A stretch of 30,797 nucleotides of DNA from Salpingoeca rosetta (taxonomy: Eukaryota; Opisthokonta; Choanoflagellata; Craspedida; Salpingoecidae), in assembly GCF_000188695.1 (NCBI RefSeq), contig NW_004754906.1, positions 880,404 through 911,200 on the forward strand. Direction: 5' to 3'. The position numbers and the translations under genes are program-made. Each line of letters begins with the position of its first letter. Position 1 is the stretch's first letter. Positions 1-14,600 of this stretch are shown piece after piece. A model generated the notes under the pieces. It was not told the origin of the DNA. It ran no database searches and saw only the letters and a list, made by a program, of their open reading frames with translations.

Positions 1-71
1 CTTCGTTTTCGTTGCATTGCCCTGTTGATGATGGGTTGTCTTTTTCACTTGGTTGCTGCGTTTCGCCCATT

Positions 72-73
<2 letters not shown>

Positions 74-156
<83 letters not shown>
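74..156. repeat. (GT)n microsatellite
   Basis: Uninterrupted GT dinucleotides, followed by a short degenerate GTGC/GTTT tail to about 178. Confidence 0.97.
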
Positions 157-160
<4 letters not shown>

Positions 161-491
161 CGTGTTTGTGTGTGTGCGTGATGGGTTGTGCGAGAGGGTG
201 TGGTCTGTGGAAGTGTGTGTCTGCGGTGTGTGGTGTGAGAAAGAGAGATTAGCTGCCGTGCTCCTGTTACTTGCTGCTTGTCTTGAAGGAGTGACACACC
301 ATCAGTTATGTTGTTACAGCACCCATCATGGTGATGGGAGTGAATGCACGTGAACATGGAACAAAGAAAGAACAAGCAAACGAGCAAAGAACAAGCAACG
401 TGTCACAACATCACCAATCGCTGCATGAGACATTGTGCATCATTTCATCGTTTCTGGAGGAGGAGGAAACGGCACACACCACGAAGCAACA

Positions 492-536
492 CAAGCAAGC
501 AAGCAACACAAGCAAGCAAGCAAGCAAGCAAGCAAC
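492..536 (+). repeat. (AAGC)n tract in the 5' UTR of the GH31-like gene
   Basis: Repeated CAAG/AAGC tetranucleotides end about six bases before the proposed ATG. A similar AAGC-rich leader precedes the ATP synthase subunit f gene, and a longer tract lies upstream of the RIN-like gene. Confidence 0.85.
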
Positions 537-541
537 TGGCG

Positions 542-3286
542 ATGATGACTGGACGACTTGCACTGCAAGGGGTGCTGCGGCAGCGGCTCCTGACACTGCT
601 CGCGATGGTGGCGGTGGTGGCGGGAGGCCATGCGGTGTGCGCGGATGCAACAATTGTGTTCCCGACACAGGATGGCATTGTTGTGCCTCTGGACGAGCAC
701 AACGTCGAGCTGGCGGCAGTGAAGCCTGGCTGGCTGCGCCTGTCAGTGTTCTCCTCAAACGCCCGCGATGGCGGCCGCGTGCCAACACCAATGGTGAGCG
801 TGGGCCACAACGACACGCCCGCGTTCTCCTGGTGGCAGGACGACGGCTACGTCATCTTCAGAACAGCGGACGGGCGCCTGGTGCTGGCAGAGAACGGCAC
901 AACGTGGGCGCTGCAAGGCCCCGACAACACCACGATCATGTTGTCCAAGAAGCTGTTGTCCAAGCCGTCCCCAAGCAGCAGCGATCTCCTCTTGCATGTC
1001 AACCGCAGCAGCGACGCACACGTGTACGGTTGCGGGCGCCTGACCAACACCACCAAAGTGCTGCCGCTGAACTGCTCGCGCGGCCTGCCGCTTGTGTCCG
1101 AGTTTGGGTTCCTCTCCTCCTTTGCCTGGAGCACCGACGGCTTTGCCATGTTTGGGGTTGTGCCAGACAACGACGCGCGGTCGCAGCCATTCCTCAATCT
1201 CTCCTGGGCACAAGCCACGGAGGAGTTTCTCTGGCAGTTCTCGGCGCACCACCCGCGCTTGGACTTGTACCTGGCACCAGCGCCCACCCTGCGCGACGCA
1301 GTTGTGCTGCTCTGGAACCTGACGGGCGCGCCGGGGCTGCTCCCCAGCTACTCGCTCTCCTTCCTCGCTTCAAGGTCTGGCTGGGAGGAGCCGCCGTCCA
1401 TCAGCAAAGCCGTGGACGAGTTCTCCTCCGGCCACTTCCCGCTCTCGGCGGTTGTGGCAGACTACGAGTGGTTCTCCCCAGAGTCCGACGCGCAGCTGCC
1501 GCCCGAGGGCGCAGCCAACTTCTCCGACTTTGGCCTCAACCCGGCCGTGCTTCCCGGCGGGCCCAAATTCCTGCAGCAGCTGCGCAGCCAGGGCGTGCAC
1601 TTCGGCGGCGTGCGGTGGCCGCGCCTGGGGAACACGGCGCTGCTGCGGGAGGCGGGCTCCCTCGGCTGCCTGTTTCACGAGCCACCGCGGCACCTGCGCT
1701 TCAATGACAAGGCGTGCAGGGAGTGGTACACACGCCAGCTGCAGGCAGACACGCAAGCCGGCGTGTCCTTCTTTTGGAACACGGGAGGGGACTCGGCTTA
1801 TTACACGTACATGTACTGGGCGCGGGCTCAGACCAACGCGTTCAAGGATCACATCCCACCCACAACGACCACAACAACAACAACGACAACCACCACAACT
1901 ACGAGTACGACAACGACCACAACGTCAACCACAACAACAAGCACAACAACAACATCAACTACCACTACCACAACGTCAACAACCACAACCACAACCACGA
2001 GAAGAACAAGCACAACAAGCACAACGAGCACAACAAGCACATCATCATCATCATCATCGACCACGGTGCGGCTTCATCCACAGTTTCACAATAAGACCGC
2101 TCAAGCTGAATCGCCCATCGTGCAATGGCGGGCCTTGCGCACGCGTGCTGGAGAGGGTCAACCCGAGCCCTCTTCTGCCTCGTGCAACGGCACTCATCGG
2201 CGACCCTTCAGCCTGAGCAACGCGTTTACGCCCGGCATTCAGTCCCTGGGCAACGTGGCCACCACGGGCCGCATTGGCTCGTCATGGGACGACTTGGAGG
2301 CAGCGGCAGGAGACATTGTGGCCTACCTGATGGCGGGAACAGCGTTTGTCTCCGTGGACATTGGCGGCAACTCGCAGGGCACCGTGCCCGATACGCTGCT
2401 GGTGCGCTGGTATCAGCTTGGGTTGTTCACGACCGTGCCCCGGTCAAGTTCGGCACGCACGTCCAGCCCACATTTCCCCTTTGATGCGCAAACGCCGCCA
2501 GCGGTGGACGCGATTCGGGCGGCGATGCGCCTGCGCCAGAGGCTGATGCCGACCATCTACGCCGCCATGGTGTGGCAGCACGTGCTGTTGGAGCCAATGC
2601 TTCGCCCGCTGTTGTTTGAGTTCCCCAACGACGCGGAGGCGGCGCAGACGGCCACGCAATGGCTGCTTGGGTCTGGGCTGATGGTGGCGCCCGTGCTGTC
2701 GTCGTCGGACCAAGTGCAGGTGTACCTGCCTGTCGGCCTGTGGTTCCCGTTCACGCAGACACCAACGTCATCGCCGACCCAGGGCATTGCCGGGCCCACC
2801 CACCACGACGTTGTGGCGGAGCTGGCTGACATCCCGCTGATGGTGCGGGCGGGAACGCTGCTTGCGCTACAGGACGTTGGCAGCTCGCCGTCGCCGCCCG
2901 GCTTGCTCACCATCTACGTGTATGCCGGGCGAAACGCGTCTATTGCAGTAGTGGAGGATGATGGCAAGCACTACTGCGGATCTGGGCGCGTGACGACATT
3001 TTCGTGGAATGACGACACGCTCGTGTTGTCGTGGACACGCACAGCCGCTTCCAGTGGTGGTGGTGGTGGTGGTGGTGGTCGAGTTGGTGATGGTGATGTT
3101 ACGGGCGAAGCGGAGGCGAATTCGGTTTTGTTTCCTGCTGCGTCGCCAGGGTACATTGTGGTGCAGGCCGTGTTATGGCAGAATGGCACTGCACCTATCC
3201 AGTCGCATGCGCGGAACATTGGCCTGTCGGGGTTCCTTGATTTCGCAACCCTGATGTCACCCAACAGCCACAAACGCACACTGTAG
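542..3286 (+). CDS. Secreted glycoside hydrolase family 31-like protein, probably catalytically dead
   Basis: A 914-residue protein in one open frame. I chose the ATG at 542 because a classic signal peptide follows at once (basic start, Leu/Ala/Val core, likely cleavage after HAVCA near residue 30); the frame upstream is low-complexity leader. Family features in order: an N-terminal beta region; barrel strands with VVADYEWF; the nucleophile region FFWNTGGD (residues about 410-417); a Thr/Ser-rich insert; the acid/base region TTGRIGSSW (about 574-582); VDIGG; RWYQLGLF; and a LRQRLMPTIYA helix before the beta-sandwich end. GH31 enzymes hydrolyse alpha-glucosides or related bonds. Here the position of the acid/base Asp of the TGDN motif is Arg577, the nucleophile Asp position appears to be Thr414, and the RxH motif reads RSSS. 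Many NxS/T sequons fit secretion. There is no transmembrane or GPI tail. A carbohydrate-binding pseudoenzyme is inferred. An unrecognised intron covering the insert cannot be excluded. Confidence 0.82.
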   Translation: MMTGRLALQGVLRQRLLTLLAMVAVVAGGHAVCADATIVFPTQDGIVVPLDEHNVELAAVKPGWLRLSVFSSNARDGGRVPTPMVSVGHNDTPAFSWWQDDGYVIFRTADGRLVLAENGTTWALQGPDNTTIMLSKKLLSKPSPSSSDLLLHVNRSSDAHVYGCGRLTNTTKVLPLNCSRGLPLVSEFGFLSSFAWSTDGFAMFGVVPDNDARSQPFLNLSWAQATEEFLWQFSAHHPRLDLYLAPAPTLRDAVVLLWNLTGAPGLLPSYSLSFLASRSGWEEPPSISKAVDEFSSGHFPLSAVVADYEWFSPESDAQLPPEGAANFSDFGLNPAVLPGGPKFLQQLRSQGVHFGGVRWPRLGNTALLREAGSLGCLFHEPPRHLRFNDKACREWYTRQLQADTQAGVSFFWNTGGDSAYYTYMYWARAQTNAFKDHIPPTTTTTTTTTTTTTTSTTTTTTSTTTTSTTTTSTTTTTTSTTTTTTTRRTSTTSTTSTTSTSSSSSSTTVRLHPQFHNKTAQAESPIVQWRALRTRAGEGQPEPSSASCNGTHRRPFSLSNAFTPGIQSLGNVATTGRIGSSWDDLEAAAGDIVAYLMAGTAFVSVDIGGNSQGTVPDTLLVRWYQLGLFTTVPRSSSARTSSPHFPFDAQTPPAVDAIRAAMRLRQRLMPTIYAAMVWQHVLLEPMLRPLLFEFPNDAEAAQTATQWLLGSGLMVAPVLSSSDQVQVYLPVGLWFPFTQTPTSSPTQGIAGPTHHDVVAELADIPLMVRAGTLLALQDVGSSPSPPGLLTIYVYAGRNASIAVVEDDGKHYCGSGRVTTFSWNDDTLVLSWTRTAASSGGGGGGGGRVGDGDVTGEAEANSVLFPAASPGYIVVQAVLWQNGTAPIQSHARNIGLSGFLDFATLMSPNSHKRTL
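1858..2065 (+). repeat. Thr/Ser-rich (ACN)n insert within the GH31 barrel
   Basis: About 70 codons, nearly all Thr (ACA, ACC, ACG mixed) with Ser and a few Arg, ending in a run of TCA serines. It sits between the nucleophile and acid/base regions, where GH31 proteins have a loop. The mixed Thr codons suggest the peptide has persisted as protein and not only as DNA slippage. A mucin-like O-glycosylated loop is plausible. An unspliced intron is the alternative, though I see no strong donor. Confidence 0.8.
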
Positions 3287-3654
3287 AAACGTTGACTTTG
3301 CATGGAGTGCGTGGAACGTGTGGAGTTTTGCGTGCAGTGTAGTATGAGAGTGTTGTGAGTATATCGAGTGTGCATCGAGTGTGTTGTCGTGTGTGCACTC
3401 TCATGTTGAGTGTGCACTGTCATGTTCATGTTGATGTGAGTGTTGATGTGAGTGTGCGATGTGAGGTGTTGTGCGACCCACAACGCAACGCAGAGATTCA
3501 GCACCTGTAAGCGACACCATAAATTGAATGAAGAAATGTGTTGACAGCTTTCACTGCATTTCTACACACGAGCCACCAGCCAGTGGAAGAAGCAAAAGCA
3601 AGCCAAACCAACCAAGCCAAGCAAGCCAAGCACAAGAGCATCAACACCACCACC
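3287..3654. other. Spacer between the GH31-like and ATP synthase subunit f genes
   Basis: A 368-base interval with low-complexity GTGT/GATGTGAGTGT sequence at about 3330-3465, then the AAGC/CCAA-rich leader (3590-3640) of the next gene. No canonical AATAAA was recognised. It must contain the 3' end of the first gene and the promoter of the second. Confidence 0.6.
3590..3640 (+). repeat. AAGC/CCAA-rich 5' leader
   Basis: Degenerate repeats of CAAGC and CAAAC just before the subunit f start. It resembles the leader of the upstream GH31-like gene. Confidence 0.7.
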
Positions 3655-4099
3655 ATGTCTTCCTCCTTGCAGACGCTGCTTCGCTCGCTCGGCGAGGCCA
3701 GGCTTCGTCAAGTGCCAAGCTGGGCGATGCAGAACATCAACAAGGAGCGCCTGACCACTATCCTGTCCGAAGCAGCAACATCTTACGGCCGCAAGTACTT
3801 CAACAAGGGCAAGGGCGCGCCCGTCGCTCATGTCATGATTGCGCTCGGCCTCATCGGTTACGCCATCGAGTACCCCCATCTCAAGGGTGCGTTCCCTCCA
3901 TATGTGTGTTCGTGTTCGTGTTCGTGTTCGTGTACGTGTACATGTACGTGTACGTGCATGCATGTGCATGTACCTGTGAATGTACCTGTGAATGTACCTG
4001 TGAATGTACGCAAGTGTATGTGTGTGTGTGTGTGCGCGCGCGCGCGCGGTGTTCGAGGTTGGTGCCCGTTGGGGTTTCTCGAGATGCGTCGCTGCAGTT

Positions 4100-4151
<52 letters not shown>

Positions 4152-4364
4152 GCAGTGGACAGTGCTGTGATGGGTGAACGGGTTTGAACCACGTACACAC
4201 CTTCATGCACGTGTGGCATGGGGCGTTCACGATGCCAGTTGGAGGCTGCTTGAGGGTGGGGGTGTTGACGTTCCCCAGTTTGCAAGAACTAACGTGCGTG
4301 TAATGGTTTGTGTTGTGCTTGGACGGTTTTTTTAGAGAGCCAACGCCAGAGGAAATACCACTAG
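3655..4364 (+). CDS. ATP5MF: Mitochondrial F1Fo ATP synthase subunit f (two exons)
   Basis: Coding exons 3655-3886 and 4336-4364 join to an 86-residue protein. The start has a good context (CACCATG). The N-terminal part contains VPSWAM, matching the LPSW motif of animal subunit f, then an amphipathic segment, SYGRKYFNKGKG (animal form YYNKYINVKKG), one transmembrane helix (about residues 56-73) and HLK. The reading frame then runs into GT repeats, so splicing is needed. Donor G|GTGCGT follows 3886, and acceptor TTTTTTTAG ends at 4335. The junction codon is GAG, and exon 2 gives ESQRQRKYH then TAG, matching the conserved C-terminal RKYH of the family. Subunit f is a small membrane subunit of the peripheral stalk and dimer region in the inner mitochondrial membrane. 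Length fits (88-94 in animals). A gene caller without splicing would miss it. Confidence 0.93.
3887..4335 (+). other. Intron of the subunit f gene
   Basis: A 449-base GT-AG intron. It holds TGTTCG and TGTACG repeats, three copies of a TGTACCTGTGAA unit near 3970-4005, (TG)n at 4018-4035, a short (CG)n, and (TG)n at 4100-4150. The 3' end has a seven-T tract before TAG. Confidence 0.9.
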
Positions 4365-4841
4365 GCAGGAGAAGGGACCATGCGGATGTGATGTCGCGGT
4401 GTTTTTTTTACGTTCACTCGGTGCCTCGCCCTACCGTGGAGAAGACGTGACACAGCCTGTTGCCCGCTCTATTGTGCACGTAGCGGCGCGGTTATGCGCC
4501 CAGTGCGCGCGTGCTTGGATGTGTACGTGTGTTTGTGAGGGTGCGGGCGTGCTTGTCACTTTGCCGTGCTTTCACAGTGGCTGTCTCTTTGTGTTAAGTG
4601 GCTTTTTCGTGTTGTGTGCTGATGCTCACTGTTCCGTTCGTTGGCGGTCGGTGATTGTGTGTTAGACGTTGTCAGTCGTTTATGTGACCATTACAATACA
4701 TGCTCGTCAAAGTTGTGCAGGGAAGAGGCTGCTATCGAGCCAGCAATAGTGTTTGCGATCGCGAGTGTGTCTGCGAGTGCCAGTGTGAGTGCAAGGTTGT
4801 GCCACAGTGGACACAAGCGTTTGCGTTCACATCAAACTGTG
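4365..4841. other. Convergent intergenic region
   Basis: It separates the stop codon of subunit f (plus strand) from the predicted stop of the RIN-like gene (minus strand). No gene was seen; the open frames have no recognisable motif. It must hold both 3' UTRs and polyadenylation sites, but I see no canonical AATAAA on either strand. Confidence 0.6.
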
Positions 4842-10348
<5,507 letters not shown>

Positions 10349-10357
10349 CTCCAAAAC

Positions 10358-10451
10358 CTGCCTAACACGATTTTGACCCACCTGCGGCCCTGCCTGCCTT
10401 TTTTTCTGGGCATCACCACCTTCTTTTTGCCAGTGCTTGCAAGCAACATAC
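10358..10451 (-). other. Possible 5' UTR intron of the RIN-like gene
   Basis: On the minus strand, GGGAG|GTATGT is the strongest-looking donor in the region, and TTAGGCAG ends at 10358, ten bases before the ATG. Removing these 94 bases would also delete an out-of-frame upstream ATG. No transcript evidence. Confidence 0.35.
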
Positions 10452-10596
10452 CTCCCGCCACCTCTGCTGCGTGTTGTGTTTGTGGGATGTTTGCGTTTGT
10501 TTGTTGGCAGCAGCGAGGTTCGAGACACTTTTCTCCCGCTTTTGGCTTCTTCGCAGTGCACAACAAGCAAGCAAAAGGCAGCGAGAAGAACCACGC

Positions 10597-10597
<1 letters not shown>

Positions 10598-10627
<30 letters not shown>
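10598..10627. repeat. (AAGC)n tetranucleotide repeat
   Basis: About seven GCAA/AAGC units on the plus strand, i.e. CTTG units in the sense of the RIN-like gene, about 250-280 bases upstream of its ATG. Confidence 0.93.
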
Positions 10628-11327
10628 GACCACCCAACACCAGCAGCCACCAAGACGCGTTCTTGCGCGTGGGTTGTGTTGTGGGTGTGAGCCACACTGA
10701 CCAGCACAGAGGGTTCTGCCTCTCGGCTTTCCTGTGTGCTCCCTTTTTTGACCTACCACCACACACGCTCACTTCTTTGTGTGTGCTCGTGTGTGTGTGT
10801 GTGTGATTGCCTTCTCACTGCAATCACAACAACAGCACGCGTCGTTGACGTTGTTGTTGACTGCTTGTTGTGGTTCCTCACACTTTGCTGAACTAACTCA
10901 GCGTTCCATTCCAACCTTTTGTCTCTTGTTGCGTGCATGTTTGCACGTTGTTCATTCACCAATCCACTCTCGTGCGACAAGCGTTGGCTGTTTCTTCCCT
11001 TCGTCCATCAACTTACCAAAGGGGAGCCACGCGCTGGGGGGTTTGCTCATCTGTACCCCTTCAGCTTCCCCCCCCCTTTCTCTTCTTGACTTGGGGTGGT
11101 TCATCTCCCCTTGACTTTATTCTGACGCTGCGGCCCGACCGTCGGACAGCAGACACATGAAGTGCATCATGCCGATGCACACCCTTGACTCTTTTTCCCC
11201 GGTCTCAACAAGGTTCGTCAACAGCACGACGACGTCGCGATCGATCGCACACACAACACAAAAGCACGATACACCCCTACTTCCCTCCCTCCTTCTGCAC
11301 TGCTTCCCTTCCTCCTCGTGTTTAGTG

Positions 11328-11521
<194 letters not shown>

Positions 11522-11640
11522 AATAGATCACCACATTCTCTTTGCCCTCCCCGCCCCCCTTCTACCCAAACCTGACTTGCTCACAGCCATTTCTCACGCC
11601 CCCACCCACCCACATTTTTCGACCACACCTTGCGTGCAGC

Positions 11641-14600
11641 ATGAGCCGGAACATCCGACAGCGACGCGGTGCACGCGCACTCGTCGCTTCTCTTCTTCTT
11701 CTTCTACTTCTGACTCTCACAGCCAGCTCAAGCCTGGCTGTTGCCCAGCCCTGCATGAACTCCGACGAGCCGGCATCGGGTCAGGCAGGCACACGTGTGA
11801 CAATTTATGGAAGCAACCTGCTCGGTCAGGTTGGCACGGCCATCACCTCCGTTCGGCTCGCAGGTGTCCCTGCGGAAATCGTCGAAGGAACATCCCAGTC
11901 CCAGGTCGTCGTCATCGCGGCCGAAGGCACAGCCGGCGAGGGCGACGTCGTCCTCGAGGCAAACACGGGTGCAACCGCAGTCAGCCCAAACGCCTGGCAG
12001 TACATCAACCCTGGGCGCATCGACAGCGTGGGCCCGGCCTCGGGACAAGTCGGCACCTTGGTCACCATCCGCGGCTACGAGCTCCTCGGCGGGGGCGATT
12101 CGCCGATAAACGTGACCTTGGGCGGCAAGCAGGCGACGGTCGTGTTGTACAACAGCACGCACCTCGTCGCGCGCGCCCCAGCCCGTGACCCGGGCCTGTC
12201 CCACGTCACCATTCGCAGCAACACTGGTGCAGTGGTCACCGCGAACGATGCCTTCACGTATCTCAACCAGAGCAGCATCGCCGGCGTCAATCCAAACACG
12301 GGCCAGCTCGGAACCGTCGTTACCATCCTCGGCACGCGCTTGTTCGGCGGCGGCTCAGCTGTTGCAGAGGTGCAACTAGCTGGAACCTCCGCAGCCATTC
12401 TCCGTGCTACCGACACCGAGATTGTGGTAGTCGCTCCAGACCATGGACCGGAGACCGGCGACGTGCTGGTTACAGCTGACACTGGGGCGACGACGACGAG
12501 CACGGGTGGCTTCACGTTTGCGGAGCGCGGCGCTGTGGCGACGGTGAGCCCGACAAGTGGCCAGCACGGAACGCTGGTGACGATTCGTGGCGACAGGCTT
12601 CGTGGCAGCGGCAGCGCGGTTGTCAACGTGACGCTGGCTGGACGCACAGCCACGGTGTTGGAGGAGAACAGCACGACGGTGATTGTGGCGGCTGGTGCAG
12701 GCGCCGAGACAGCTGTGGCTGGCGACGTTGTGCTGACTGCGGACACGGGTGCGGAGGTGACGCGTAGCGGCGTGTTTTCGTACGTCGCCGCTGGGGAGAT
12801 CACCGACGTGACGCCCGCGTCTGGCGGCGCCGGGACGCGAGTGACGGTGCTCGGGCGTGACCTGTGTGGCGGTGGCAGCAGCGTGGTGCGCGTGCTGCTT
12901 GCTGGCTTTGAGGCCGATGTTGTGAGCGGCGGGTGTGCGCGCGTTGAGGCGACTGCGCGTGACTTTGGCATGGTGCTTTCTGGGCCGGTGCTGCTGATTT
13001 CGGACACTGGCGCGATGGTTGAGTCCAGCGGGGACGCGTGGACATACCTTGCTGAAGGGCGGATCACGTCTGTGTCGCCGAGCGCGGGGCAGGACGGCAC
13101 TGAGGTGCACATCCGCGGCGAGCTGCTGCTGGGTGGCGGCACGAGTGCTTCTCGCGTGACGCTGGCTGGCGTGGCGGCGTTTGTGCTGACATCGAATGAG
13201 ACGGACGTTGTGGTGCGCGCGTTCCCCGGGACGAGCAGCGGCGACGTTGTGATTGTTGGGGACACTGGCGTGAGCGTGCGGCTGACGAATGCATGGACCT
13301 ACAGCGTGATTGAGAGCGTTGAGCCTGCATTTGGGCAGCGCGGCACGGTTGTGACGCTGAGCGGGCGCGCCTTGCTTGGCGGCGAGGGCGACGTGTCACG
13401 GGTGCTCCTTGGCAGCGTGGAAGTGAGCGCGATCCTGCGGAACAGCAGCGACGAGGTTGTTGTTGTTGCTGGCGACCGGACTGTGTTTGCTGACGCGGTT
13501 GGGCACGTTGAGATTGAGCTTGCGAGCGGACGGCAGGTTGTTCTTCGGGATGCTTGGACGTACCGGCGTGCGGGCTCGATTGCGAGCGTTGTGCCTGCGT
13601 CTGGGCACTTTGGAACGGTGGTGCGCATTGGCGGCAGCCGGCTGCTTGGCCATGGGCAGTCGCTGGTTGGTGCAACGCTGGCTGGCGTGGCTGCTGAAGT
13701 TGTGTCTGCGAGCAACACGGACGTTGTGCTGGTGGCGAATGCAAGCAGCAGCGCACGCTCTGGCAACGTTGTTCTCATTGCGGACACTGGTGCGACGGTT
13801 GTTCTTGAGGACGGCACGAGCGGGCTTGCGGAGTGGACGTACGTGGCGCCCGGCGTGATCAGCGAGGTTGAGCCGAGCTTTGGGCAGGTTGACACGCGCG
13901 TGACGGTGCGCGGGAGCGGCCTGCGCGGCGGCGCGGCGAGCACGGCACGAGTTGTGCTGGCTGGCGTTGAGGCGACGCAGGTTGTGTCTGACAGCGACAG
14001 CGAGATTGTTGTTGTTGCTGGGGCGATTGCGGGCGGCGTTTCGCGGGCCAACGGCAGCGTGCGCGTGTTTGGCAGCACGGGTGCTGAGGTGTCTGGGAGC
14101 GGCCTGTTTTCGTATGTTGCGCGGGGCGTGATCAGCGATGTTGAGCCGAGCAGTGGGCACGGCGGGACGCTTGTGACGATCCGGGGCGAGCGGCTTGATG
14201 GCAGCGGCGGCAGCGTTGCTCGGGTGCGGCTTGCTGGGGTGTGGACGAGCGTGATCTTGCGGCAGAACAGCAGCGAGGTAGTTGTTGCAGCGGAGGCGAG
14301 CAGCGGCGCTGTTGCGGGCGGCGATGTGCTTCTTGAGTCTGCGAGCGGGGCGACGGTGGAGGCGGCTGGGCGGTTCAGCTATGTTGCGCCGGGCGTTGTT
14401 TCTGCCGTTGAGCCTGGGAGCGGAAGCGCGGGCACTGTGGTGACGGTGCGCGGGAGCGGGCTGCTGGGCGGCGGCGGTGCAGCTGCGGCTGTGCGCCTGA
14501 GTGGCGTGGAGGCGCAGCAGGTGCTGTGGTCGAACGAGAGCGTTGTTGTGGCTGTTGCCGGTGCCGGCAGCAATGTGACGGGCGACGTTGAGATTACGGC

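Larger units (their letters stand above)
1..541. other. Upstream region of the GH31-like gene
   Basis: No convincing gene. It holds a long (GT)n tract at 74-156 and, just before the coding start, an AAGC-rich stretch. Open frames here only read through the dinucleotide repeat (Val-Cys or similar) and are not coding. The promoter and 5' UTR of the following gene must lie here, but I recognise no TATA box or initiator. Confidence 0.6.

Noticed and set aside
328..1707. 459-residue plus-strand frame overlapping the GH31-like gene
   Set aside because: It is a shadow of the real frame, Arg/Ala-rich and without motifs; the 542 frame has the signal peptide and GH31 motifs.
3528..4230. A 210-222 residue protein over the subunit f region on either strand
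   Set aside because: The plus frame is subunit f read through into its intron; the minus frame is antisense. The two-exon model recovers the conserved C-terminus.
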